Assembly (NCBI RefSeq): GCF_025698545.1
Contig: NC_068565.1
Coordinates: forward strand, 8,618,001 to 8,682,000
Length of the DNA: 64,000 bases
Direction: 5' to 3'
DNA from: Gossypium raimondii
Taxonomy: Eukaryota; Streptophyta; Magnoliopsida; Malvales; Malvaceae
Shown here: in pieces, positions 47,476 to 59,027 of the stretch
Numbering within the stretch: the stretch's first letter is position 1
Layout of the letters: every line of letters starts with the position of its first letter
The notes under the pieces: generated by a model
The model's database searches: none
Told to the model about the DNA's origin: nothing
What the model saw: only the letters and a program-made list of their open reading frames with translations
Position numbers and translations under genes: made by a program

Positions 47476-48251
47476 TTCTTGAAAGAAACAAGGGTTTCAA
47501 AAAATATCTGGTAAAGCTAAAAGCCTTCTTCTTCATTGATTTTGTGCAGCTTTCTCCCAGTATTCCTTGCTCTACTGGTATACCTGTATATGTCATTTAT
47601 GATGTTATTATGATATGCACATGTTTGTCCTAAATGCTTTTGTGTCTACATGATCATGCAATGCACCCTGGGCTGTTTGTCACGTGCCCCACTTTTGATT
47701 TTTGTGAGGGTCCGCATTCATTGCCTCCATTCACGACTTTCTCTCAAGTTTTGTACTCATCTTCAAGGTTTGCAAGTAATCCACATTTCTTCGCATATCA
47801 CTCTCTTGCCCCCTGCTGAACATTGTTCCTGCTTTGGGGCCCTTGTATTTATCAAATTCTCATCCAGGTAATGCTCAACATTCCTTTTGTTTAGAGTATG
47901 TCATCTTACTATTTATCATTTAAATGAATCCAAAATGAGATGCATAAAAAGACAAAGTAGGCATGAAAGAAAGACTTCAAATTCATTTTTTTTTTCAAAA
48001 GCAACAAACAAAAAATTGACAAGGAAAGTTTAACAAATAAATTGTCATAAAGAAAAGAAAGCGAGTTCAATGGCCAGAAATGCTCTAGATATCCAATGCA
48101 TGAACTTTCCACGTTTCTTCATCCTGGATCTTTTCGAGCACGGCTTCTTGTGTAGAAGATTTTGAGCTTCTGAGAATGCTTCAAATATTGTAACCCCGCC
48201 ATTCGACTCCCCGTTCAAGCCAATTGGCTTCTTCAAGCCCGAGCCCACTTC

Positions 48252-48328
48252 ATTAGGACGCCCTTTCGGGTTTTCATCCTAATCCTTTTTTGTTTATCAA
48301 GACGCCCTTTTCGGGTTTTCATCTTGAT
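48252..48328 (-). repeat. Twin hairpins with compensatory stem changes
   Basis: Two related segments: ATTAGGA...TCCTAAT (48252-48283) and ATCAAGA...TCTTGAT (48296-48328), both around CGCCCTTTCGGG-like cores. Two of seven stem positions differ between copies and both changes keep pairing. Confidence 0.7.
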
Positions 48329-48435
48329 TTTTTCTTTTTGTTTTTTTTTGTTTTGTCTGTTTTTTTCTGTTTTTTCTATTTTTTTCTATTTTTTTTGTTT
48401 TTTTTAAGCATAATATTTCTTCACAGCATCTGAGT

Positions 48436-49410
48436 TCATTGGATTAGGTAATTCTTTCCGTCCATCTCGGTGAGAATCGAGCCCTCCCGAGAATGCCTTT
48501 TTACAACGTATGGCCCTTCCCAATTTGGTGACCATTTTCCTCGAAATTCCTTTTGTATCGGGAGGATCTTTCTTAAAACAAGCTCCCCTTCACGAAATTC
48601 TCTTGGCCGCACCTTTTTTATCATGAGTCGTGATCATTCTTTTCTGATACATCTGTCCATGACAAATTGCCTTCAAGCGTTTCCCTTCAATAAGGTTTAG
48701 CTGATCATATCGAGCTCGAACCCACTCTGATTCTTCTAATCTTGTCTCCATTAAGACGCGCAGGGATGGGATCTCTACTTCGATAGGCAGAACGGCTTCC
48801 ATTCCATAGACCAGAGAAAAAGGAGTTGCCCCCGTAGACGTCCGTACCAAGGTGCGATATGCGTACAAGGCGAATGGTAGCTTCTCATGCCAGTCTTTAT
48901 ACGTCTCAGTCATCTTCCTAATAATCCTCTTAATGTTCTTATTAGCGGCTTCTACTGCTCCGTTCATCTTCGGGCGGTAGGGTGAAGAATTATGATGCTT
49001 TATCTGGAATTGCTCACATACTTCTTTCATCATCTTGTTGTTCAAATTTAAAGCGTTATCTGAAATGATTCTTTCAGGCAGACCATATCGACATATAATC
49101 TCCTTTTTTAAGAACCTATGATCGCGACCTTTGTCACATTAGCAAACCAAGTGGCTTCTACCCATTTTGTGAAGTAGTCTATAACCACAAAGATGAATCG
49201 ATGCCCATTGGAAGCTTTCGGGGAAATTGACCCTATAACATCCATGCCCCACATAGAAAAAGGCCACGGAGAAGTCATGACATGAAGGGGCGATTTGAGT
49301 GCATGAATTTTATCACCATAAATTTGACATTTGTGGCACTTTAAATGCGTAACCAATGCAATCCCTTTCCATCGTCACCAATAATAACCAAGTCTCATAA
49401 TCTGCTCGCC
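48436..49410 (-). pseudogene. Integrase of the Tat-type element, frameshifted
   Basis: Reads on the minus strand. A degraded zinc-finger region near 49330-49410 (HLKCHKCQ) precedes the core with GMDVIGSI and FIFVVIDYFTKWVEA. The frame shifts near 49110. The second acidic residue lies in an ISDNA context and the third in RPKMNGAVEAANK. The C-terminal part includes REFREGELVLRK and GKWSPNWEGPYVV, in a different frame from 48624. The product would insert the element's cDNA; here it cannot be made in one piece. Confidence 0.88.
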
Positions 49411-49435
49411 ATGGTGAAACCAACGGCATGTGTTC

Positions 49436-50200
49436 CTAAATTCCTTCATGAACCTCTTCAAGTATCTTTCTAGCTTCAACAGTGTCCACGCACCTCAGGA
49501 GCTCTTGATCTTTTCCCCTTTTGTAAAGAATATCCCCGTCAAGAACAAATCCAATCGCCATTCTCCTGATTGTTCTTTTGTCATTCTCGTTTGCTTGCTC
49601 GGGGTACCTTTGATTCTTGATATACTCCAAGATATCATGGAACCATGGTCGTCCATCTGACTCCTCCTCAATACTAAAACAGTGTGCGGGGGTCTCGTAT
49701 ATACTCATTTGGATGGGGATTATCTCAGTTTCTCTGTTTGCCTTAAACATCGAAGCCAAGGTGGCTAGGGCATCAGCCAGTTGGCTCTCCTCTCGTGGAA
49801 AGTAGTTAAAAGTTACTTTATAGAACTCCTTGATCAGCTCTGCAACGAGATCATGATATTTGACTAATTTTGGATCTCTCACTTCCCAATCTCCACGAAT
49901 TTGATAAATGACTAATGCTGAGTCCCCGTGTACCTCTAAAATTTTGATTTTCCTCTTGATAGCTGCACGAAGTCCCATGATGCAAGCCTCATATTCCGCT
50001 ATATTATTTGTACAGAAGAAATTCAATCTGGCAGTAAGCGGGTAATGGTCCCCTTCAGGTGACACTAAGACTGCTCCTATCACATGCCCCAATGCATTTG
50101 ATGCACCATCAAAGCTCATCTTCCATGACTTTCCTTTTGATGACTCGCCCTCTTTTTCTGAAATGCATATCAAATCTTCATCTGGGAACTCAAATCTCAA
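49436..50200 (-). pseudogene. Archaeal-type RNase H domain of the Tat-type element
   Basis: This open segment of pol carries the additional RNase H typical of Tat elements: SFDGASNALGHVIGAVL (first Asp), CTNNIAEYEACIMGL (Glu), VHGDSALVIYQI (Asp) and QLADALATLAS (last Asp). All four catalytic positions appear present. It lies between RNase H and integrase and is itself uninterrupted for 254 codons, although a stop precedes it near 50220. This is the best evidence for the lineage. Confidence 0.9.
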
Positions 50201-50308
50201 AGGCTCGTATTCCTCCGTTGTTTAACTTGCCAAGAAGTCAGCCATTGTGCTTCCTTTTATCGACTTTTGGCTCACATATACAATGTCATACTCATTCAAT
50301 AGGATCTG

Positions 50309-51917
50309 TCATCGGGCCATTCTCCCTGAGAGTGCAGGTGACTCCATCATGTACTTCATTGGGTTCAGCTTTGAAATTAACCATGTCGTGTGATACAGCA
50401 TGTATTGCCTGAGCCTTCGAACTGTCCAAATCAATGCACAACAAAACTTCTCAATTGAAGGGTACTTTGCCTCATATTCTGTGAACTTCTTACTGAGGTA
50501 GTAAATTGCCTTCTCTCTTCTCCCTGACTCATCATGTTGCCCCAGTACGCAACCCATTGAGTTCTCGAACACGGTCAGGTACAATATTAAGGGTTTTCCA
50601 GGAGTCGGCGGTACTAGCACAGGAGGATTAGACAAATACCGTTTTATCTTATCGAATGCCACTTGGCACTCCTCGTTCCATTCTCCCGGGTTCTGCTTTT
50701 GAAGGAGTCGAAAAATTGGATCACACTGATTCGTAAGTTGGGCAATGAATCGAGCAATGTAATTCAACCTTCCTAAAAATCCTCTGACTTCTTTTTGTGT
50801 GCGCGGGGGAGGCAATTCTTGTATAGCTTTTATCTTATCTGGATCAACCTCGATACCTCTTTCACTAACAATGAAACCTAGCAGTTTTCCTGAGGTAGCC
50901 CCAAACGTACATTTGGTCGGGTTAAGCTTCAACTGGAACTTTCTTAACCTTTCGAACAGCTACTTAAGACTCCCCACATGTTCTCTTTCTTCCCGAGATT
51001 TGGCAATCATATGATCGACATAAACTTCTATTTCTTTGTGCATCATATCATGAAACAACGTCACCATGGCTCTCTGATATGTTGCCCCAGCATTCTTTAA
51101 TCCGAACGGCATTACCTTGTAGCAAAAGGTTCCTCCACATTGTTATGAATGTAGTTTTCTCCATGTCTTCGGGAGCCATCTTTATCTGATTATAACCTGA
51201 GAAGCCATCCATGAAAGAAAACAAAGAATGCTTTGTCGTATTATCCACTAAAGTATAGATGTGCGGTAAAGGAAAGTTATCCTTGGGGCTTGCTTGATTC
51301 AGATCACGATAATCCACACACATTCGTACCTTGCCATCTTTCTTCGGTACCGGGACTATGTTAGCCACCCACTCTGGATATTTGGAGACTTGTAGGAAGC
51401 CAGCGTCGAATTGTTTCTTGACTTCGTCTTTTATCTTCAACAGCATTTCAGGTCTCATCATTCTTAGCTTCTGTTGAACAGGCTTGCATTCTGGTTTCAG
51501 TGGGAGCTTATGGACCACAATATTTGTGTTCAACCCTGGCATATCCTGATAAGACCATGCAAACACATCCTTGTACTCATGGAGCAAAGCGATCAAATTC
51601 TGTTTGGTGTTCTCTGAAATGGAAGTCCTAATCTTCACTTCTTGTTTCTTTTTTTCATTCCCCAAGTTCACTACCACAACAGATTCTTGATGGGGTAGGA
51701 TATGTTTCTCTTCTTGTTCTATCATTCTCAGTAAGTCAGGAGACGAGACACAATCTTCAACATTTTCGTCAGCTTCGAATTCTCCTAAACAAATAGCCTT
51801 CTCAAAATCAATTTCAGGATTCATAACGGGATTATTCATGCCATTGATATCTGAGCACCTGAAAGGTGAATGGAAAAGGCTATAGAAGAGCATTGAGGTA
51901 TTGGAATCAACACACAA
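50309..51917 (-). pseudogene. Reverse transcriptase and RNase H of the Tat-type element, damaged
   Basis: Minus-strand pol. The linker and start of RT (DVFAWSYQDMPGL, VPKKDGKVRMCVDYRDLN) are in the frame ending near 51048. A frameshift lies near 51130. The catalytic box reads YVDH at 51011-51022 instead of YVDD, so the second active-site aspartate is lost. A TAG occurs near 50962. RT thumb and RNase H continue at 50309-50932 (KCTFGATSGKLLGFIVS, AIYYLSKKFTEYEAKY). Protease was not recognised. This copy cannot supply reverse transcriptase. Confidence 0.9.
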
Positions 51918-52669
51918 TGATATGAGATGATATGAGACACATGTCGAAAAAGGATAGAAGGAGTAGTCACGAAGTTAATGGAACTGAAAAGATCATGACA
52001 ACATAAAGCAAAATGCATCTTCATTAATGTTCATTGAAATGATAAAGAGCAAACATAAGCTCTTACAAAAGGAATTCCATTACTTAGGGACACACAAAAT
52101 AATGAAGAATTAACATTGAGCATTACTCTGGAAAGGACTTAGAAACTACAAGGATGTCCATAGCTGTCCAGTTGTTCAAAACATATCCTGAAGGACAGGG
52201 GTGTATCATTGAAACATCATCACTTGTATCACTCTCGTTGAGTTCAGCATCCATAGTTCTAGCTCCTAAATGCGTTCTATAAGAATGACGTGATTCCAAA
52301 CTTGTAGTGTCACAACTGTGGATTATGCGATTCTAGCCTTAGTGAATGGTTAGGGTGATATGTACATGCAATGCATGAATGAATGACAAGTGAATGTTAG
52401 TCATGAATAAATATACAAGAATTTGGTGTTGATTTCAAGATAGCCCCATATTTTGGCGTTTCATTAATCAAAAGAGCCCATTACAAAACATTTTTTTCAT
52501 CTTGGACTGAACAGTTACACAAATTCCCTGGTTACATCGCTTTGTTTCTTCACTCGTCCTAGGAACTCCGACATGCTTGATCTTTGGCTTAGAAAGAATT
52601 GCCAACTGAGAGCTTCAGCCTCATCTAATAATTGTACAATTTGCACAGCTGCCTTGCGAATTTCATTGA

Positions 52670-53089
52670 CTAAACTTCAGCCCATATATCAGTCATCCCC
52701 GTCAACTTCATTAACTTCTTCTTGAAGGTCATTGGTTTAGGCTCCTTCACATATATCTTATTGAATTGTACATTGTCGATGCGAAGTAGGGCAACATACT
52801 CTTCTATCGTCGGAGTCATATCTTATTGATTGAAAGTGAAACACTGATAGGCAGGGTCCCAGAATCGAACCATTGCTTGAATCAACTGCTCGTTCACATT
52901 GATTGCCATCAAATGAGCTATATCCCCGTACTTTTCAGTGAAGACAACTCTGGTATCTGAGTCCCACTGTTTCCAAATTCTCGTCAAGTCTTCAAGACTG
53001 TTTTGACAACCATTCAAAGTCACACGCTCGGGAAGATCAGAGATGTATCCTTCCTTTAAATTGTCCCCTTTTGCTTTTTGAGTCCTCAA
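52670..53089 (-). pseudogene. Gag N-terminal remnant of the Tat-type element
   Basis: From MRTQKAKGD (53089) the frame contains LTRIWKQWDSDTRVVF, FTEKYGDIAHL and VRFWDPAYQCFTFNQ, then a stop. It continues with MTPTIEEYVALL and MTFKKKLMKLTGM to a second stop near 52670. These are typical of Tat gag N-termini. The remaining gag with the zinc knuckle, and protease, are missing between here and pol (51917), so a deletion of some kilobases is likely. Confidence 0.75.
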
Positions 53090-54137
53090 AGACCAATCTC
53101 AGACTACAGCATTTTTCTTGGTTACTCGTGTAATTGACTCCTCCATCAGAAACCCGTTTTTGGCAACCAATCTCTAATCAACACCTTCCTAATGAAATGC
53201 CTATGATGCATGATGAAAAATATGATGCATGATGAAAAATAAAATGAAGAACAAACAACCTTGGTTAGAGATCACAACAGATATAAACAGAAGAAAAAAA
53301 ATGAAGATTATGGAAAATTTAACAAATTAAGCTATTCAATCATGTAATTTGGTGGAACAGATCCACATTTATTTTTTTTGCCCCAACATGCTTTACAAAA
53401 ACCTACCCCACATACCATCAGACAATCTACCCGACCCAATTTATTAAACAGACTCAATTTACTTGCAAATAAGTGTAAATGTAAAAGAAATAAAATGTAA
53501 GAGGCGTTTCTCCCGTGTACTTATTTTGGTGACTATTCATCGGACAGAGGTTCGGCATAGCTCTAATTGGGTAGCTCGTACGGTTCACTATATGTGGTTT
53601 CGGTTCTAGAGAGGTACTCGAATTGTCCATACTGTCACCTACTAAGGTTAGTATAGAGCCTCGGTTATCGCCCGTCATGGGCTTGCGAGCTCAATTCGAG
53701 GGATTACATTTACTTATGCCTATGCGGAGGGACAAGTTAACTCACGAAAGCATAAGTCATATGTAACCCGGAAGTAATTACTAGCCTGTGCGGAGGGACG
53801 AGTTAACTCACGAAGGCATAGCGTTTACTTCCACTTAAACGGACGGAGCCCGGGTAGAGAGCTCATGTTATGCAAAAAATGCAAGTGCATGGTGTGTGGA
53901 GAGAAACTCACAAACCTTTTATTTTTGATTTACTAAAACAAAAAACGTAAAACTTAGAGCTAAAAAAACAGAAAAATAAAACACATTAGAAAAATATTAA
54001 TATAAAAACCGAATGCAAATGCATGACTTTTGAAAACAAAATTCAAGGATCACGATTAAAAATTAATTTGAACAAGAAAATTTGAAAATTTTGACAACAC
54101 GCGTTTAACATCAGACTCGACTCTCAAAAAAAAAGAT

Positions 54138-54154
54138 CCCCAGTGGAGTCGCCA
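54138..54154 (-). promoter_or_regulatory. Primer-binding site of the Tat-type element
   Basis: TGGCGACTCCACTGGGG on the minus strand, two bases from the 5' LTR. The form is that reported for Tat/Ogre elements primed by tRNA-Arg. Confidence 0.75.
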
Positions 54155-54156
54155 GC

Positions 54157-56320
54157 TGTAGCGACCTAAAAATTTCGGGTACGGGCGCTAGTCAAAGTAA
54201 TTGTTTGAAAATTTGAAAACCGAGTCTCGATTTTATTAAAAAAAAAGGGAGTCGCCACCGATCTTTTTTCTAGGTGTGATCGGACACCTAATAAATTCTC
54301 TTTTTTTAAGAAAAATTTATTTTTTAAATTTTTCTAAAAAAGAGGTAATTTTTGGTCTACGTGAAAATCCAGAGAAAATTAGAGTTCGGGAGTCGGTTAC
54401 GCGCGAGGAAGGTATTAGCACCCTTGCGACGCCCAAAATTAGTATCTCGTTAAATGCGCGTTGTCTTCACTTTCAAAAATACGAGTTCAATTTAATATTT
54501 AATCGTGATCCGATTAAAACACGAGAAATTTTTTAAAAAACACGAGAATTTTGGAAACACAATTTTTTTTAAAAACGAAAATTTATGAAACACTAGATTT
54601 TTTTGAAAACACGAAAATTTTCAAAACACCGAAATTTTTTAAAACACGAGGATTTTTGAAATACGAAAAATTTGAAAACAAGAAAATTTTTGAAATACGA
54701 AAATTTTAGAAACACGAAAATTTTTGAAACACAGAAGTTTTTAGAAAACACGAAAAATTTTGAAAATTGGAATTTTTTTTGAAAACACGAGAATTTTTGA
54801 AAAACATGAAAATTTTTGCAACACGGGAATTTTGGAAAACACGAAAAATTTTCCGATTTTTTTATTAAGCACGTATCGTATTTAACACTAATCGATGATA
54901 TTCACTCAACATAGCAATGAAATCAACGAATTAGTGTCAAATCAATTCGTTGCCTTATTTTTGAAAACACGAATATTTTTTTGAAACACGAGAAAAATTT
55001 TTGAAGAACGAAAATTTCGAAACACGAGAATTTTTTTCGAAAACACGAATTTTTTTGAATATTTACAATTTTTAAAAGGACGTATCGTATTTAACATAAA
55101 CCGGTGATATTCACCCAACATAGCGATGAAATCAACGATTTAATGTTAAATCGATTCGTTGCCTTATTTATTAAAATTATTTAAAATTAAATTAAATTAA
55201 ATTAAATTAAATTAAAAACATAAATACAAAAATATAAAAGTGCATAAAAATACCAATAATATTAAAACGAAATGGCATAAAAATACATGCATTTAATTAA
55301 AAATGAAATAAATAAAATTATCGAAAATGTCCGAAATACGAGCTTCGCCGAACGGGTTACACAAATTAAAACCCCTTTTTTCTTTTTTCCTCTCTTTTTC
55401 TTTTTTCTTTTTTTTTCTGGATTGAGCTGGCCTGTTGGGCTGCTGCTAGGCTTGGGGGCTGCTGGGCTGCTGCTGCACTGGGCCTGGGGGGTCCGCTTGG
55501 TCTGCTGCTGCGCTGGGCCTGGCCTGCTAGCTGGCTGGCCTGCTGGGCTTGCTAATAAGTGGCCTGCTCTTTTTTTTTTTTCTTTTCTCTCTTTTCTTTT
55601 TTTTTTTGGTTTTTTTTTGGGCTGCTTTGGGCTTGATTATTGGGCTCACTGGGTCGGGTTGCGGGTCAGCTAGGTCGGGCCGAATTCGGGTCGGGTCGGC
55701 CCGATTTATTTTTTTTTTCTTTTTTTCCCTCTTCCTTCTTCTTTTCTCTTTCTTTCTTTCTTCTTCTTCTTCTTCCTTCTTCTTCTTCTTCAAAACCGAG
55801 CCCCCACACCGTCGCTTCTTTCACGCCGCCGTTCGAGCTGCCACCGTCGACTCCACCGGACCTTTCTCTTTCCTTTCCTTTCTCTCCCCTTTTTTCTTAT
55901 TTTTGAAGCTTTTTTTTTTCTCTTTGAAATTTTTTTTTGGAGATTCGTGGGTGGGGACCCCGATTTTAGGGGTAAAACACCCCTTTTATAGATGATTTTT
56001 TCTTCTTTTTTGGGGAGCGGTGGCTAGGGAGAGGGAGGCCATGCCTTAGGTGGTGGCCGAAATCACGGGGTAGGTGTGCAAGTTGCGCCAGAAGGACTAA
56101 ATTGCAACTGCAGTAAAACTTTTGGGGCCAAAACGAATTTTAAGAAAATTTAGGGGTCAAAATGTAATTTCAAAAAGTTAGTGGGTCAAAATGTAATTTC
56201 AAAAAGTTTAGGGGTCAAAATGTATTTTTTGATTTTTTATTTTTTGAAATTTTTTTTGAATTTTTTTAAATATATATATATATAAACACGACAAAACCCG
56301 GACAAAATTTAGTGCTTACA
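54157..56320 (-). repeat. 5' LTR of the Tat-type element
   Basis: Near-identical to 43918-46073. It ends AGTGCTTACA followed by the TCTAT duplication. Confidence 0.92.
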
Positions 56321-56388
56321 TCTATTAATACAAATTGTCTTCCTATATTATGATTTGACAACGTATTTCTACTTAGTATTAGTTAAGT

Positions 56389-59027
56389 TGTAACAGCCCA
56401 ATTTTCAGTAGTGTCAGAACAGTGATTTGAGATCACTAAATTCGATGAAAAAGTTAGAAATATTTTTGAATCAGTGAATTTTGTGATTTAAAAGAAATTA
56501 TTAGGTAAATTGGGTCAAAAACGAGGTATCGAGACCTCGATATCATAAACTGAGCCATAAATATTTTTATAAATATTTACGGAGTGTTAATAGGGTAGTA
56601 TTAAAGTTTCGTTAAGAAATTTTAACGTTTCGATGGTTAATTGATTAAAAAGGATTGAATTTAAAAAAAAAAAAGAAATGTATTCTCGGGACTTCATTCC
56701 GGTAAATTGGAATTGTAAATATTTATTATAAATATTTACCAAGCTAGTTGTGTAGTTAATCGGGTTTGGTTAAGTGAATTTGTCTAAATTGTGGTTAATT
56801 ATGAAAAGGATTAAATTGCAATAGAGATAAAAGTTTAATTATAGATTAAAGAAAAGTTAAATGGACCAAATAGGCAATTATGCCAATTATCAAAGTTGAG
56901 GCGGCATAAGTGTAAAAATCTGAGATTTTTATGTGTTAAAAAAAATTATTATATTATTATATTATTATATGTATATAACAAAGAAAGGATAGAAAAAGAG
57001 AATAGAAACAGAGAAAGAAACAGAGAGCAAAACGGGCAGAGAAGGAAGGAAGGAAAGAAAGAAAAAGAAAAAGGGAAATTTGAGGTTTCAAGGTTCCAAG
57101 CTCAAATGGTAAGTTAAATTAGTCCTTTTCTTATAATTTTTGAGTTTTTGGAATCCTAGAGCAAAATACTACTTGATTTAAGTGGAAATTTTGGAAGTTA
57201 GTAGATTATTAGATGTTGTTCATGTTGAATTAATTGATGAATTAGAGGTTAAAATGATTGAATTTTAAGTTAAAAGTTAGTAAAAGGTTGATTTGTAAAA
57301 TAAAACATAAGTTTTGAATAGTAGGGACTAAATTGAGAGAATCCCGAAATTAGGGATTTATGGTGAAATTGAAGAGCTAAATTGAGTTTATGGTAAGAAT
57401 TAAGAGAGAATATAGAGTTAGATTGGGAAAATAAAATTATTATTGATAATGGATTAAATTAGAATTTGGGTAAAGTTTAGGTATAAAAAGAAATATTTTA
57501 ATGAAATTGTGTATTAATGATTTTAATTGTTTAATTACGTAGCTAATGTCGTATACGAGTCATTGTCCCAGAAAGGAAAGGAGAAAGTGGACAAGGAGTG
57601 ACTCGAGAGAAATTCCGGTTAGTATTACCATAATTCGAATTTAATTATTAATTGTTAAAATTTAAATTAATATACATGATAAGAAAATTGAGGTGAGTAT
57701 CATGATTGAATCGAATGAAATATATATATATATATATACGTATTGATATTGAATTTATTGATAGTAATTGTTGAATTTTGAATAATATGTTTAGTAAATA
57801 AAAATAAGGAGAATATCGATATTTAATTGAATGAATTAAAAATATGAATTGAATAAAAGTGAATTAAATTATGAATAAGTGTGAATACGTGAATTGAGTA
57901 TTGACTGAAAAGTGGTTTGATTCGAATCGAGGTATGATTTGTGAAATATGTATTGGTCTTTGAATTGTATATTGATTTGAAAGTGGGAAGTGAATTTGAA
58001 ATAGAAAATATATTGAATCAAATGGTGATTAAATTGTATAATGATTTGAATTGAAAGTATGAGAAAGTGATTGAATTGAAATGTGATTCGAAACCCTATT
58101 AACTAGTCGAAATTTGAGTCGGATATAGTTGACATGCCATAGGATTGGAAGTGTTCAGGATACTTGACCTTGAGTCGATGAGACACTGGGTGTCATATTG
58201 TTACTTGAATAGATTCGATGAGGTCTTGGTACCAACTTGCTTGCTTTGCCGATGAGACAGGTGTCAACTATTGCTTGAACTATCCGATGAGGCTTTGGGT
58301 GCCATTCGGTGTGTTTGGTTGGATCCGTGTATCCGCCAAGGTCCGAGTCAAGTTAATAGGGTAAATGAATAATTTTGATAATATAAATTTTATTAAATGA
58401 TCTTGAGTATGAATCGAAATGAGATATTAAATTGAGATATGGAAATGAAATGTATGAACCAAGGGTTCAAGAAATAGTTAGCGATTTAGTTCATGAAATG
58501 ATTTTGGTAGTATGAGATGTAAAATATAAGTAAAGAAAAGCAAATTGAAATAGCTATTCTTTGAGAAATGAGAAGTGAAAATAAAAGTGGAATTATATGT
58601 GAATTTAATTAAATACAAGATTGAAATATTGCTTATTGTTATTAATGATCTAGTTGATTTAAAGTATGAGACAATTAACGAATAATTGTAGACATAAACT
58701 AACTGTATATAATTTATTGGTTAATGTTATTAATTTGAATTATGGTAATACCACTGAGTATTCCTATACTCGTGTCACGGTTGTTTCGTCATGAGTTAGT
58801 AGAAAACCAGTGTTCGGTCCAACATCCAGAGTAATCCCGGCCTCAGATAAATTTTAGTGATGTGCCTTTCTTTTGATATTGTGGCATGTATCTAATATCT
58901 AGGTAATGTATTGATTAAAGTATGCTATGTATGTCATTTATTTGTGAATTAGTGATAAGTTATCCGATATGTCCGGTAATGCTCCGTAACTCGATTCCGG
59001 CGACGGATTTGGGTTGGGAGTGTTACA
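56389..59027 (+). repeat. 5' LTR of the right-hand gypsy element
   Basis: 2639 bp. It differs from the copy at 62167 mainly by single-base indels and substitutions. It contains a series of CGATGAG-led inverted repeats at 58173-58310 (for example GACAC-TGG-GTGTC at 58182). Confidence 0.85.

Larger units (their letters stand above)
43918..56320 (-). mobile_element. Tat/Ogre-type Ty3/gypsy retrotransposon, 12.4 kb, TSD TCTAT
   Basis: LTRs 43918-46073 (2156 bp, 3' LTR) and 54157-56320 (2164 bp, 5' LTR) are flanked by TCTAT at 43913-43917 and 56321-56325. The coding strand is minus. The primer-binding site TGGCGACTCCACTGGGG fits the tRNA-Arg type used by Tat/Ogre elements. Between RT/RNase H and integrase is an extra archaeal-type RNase H domain, diagnostic of the Tat lineage. 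Gag is truncated and pol is broken, yet the LTRs are almost identical, so insertion is recent. A long 3' untranslated region holds a 17-unit tandem array. Confidence 0.92.
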
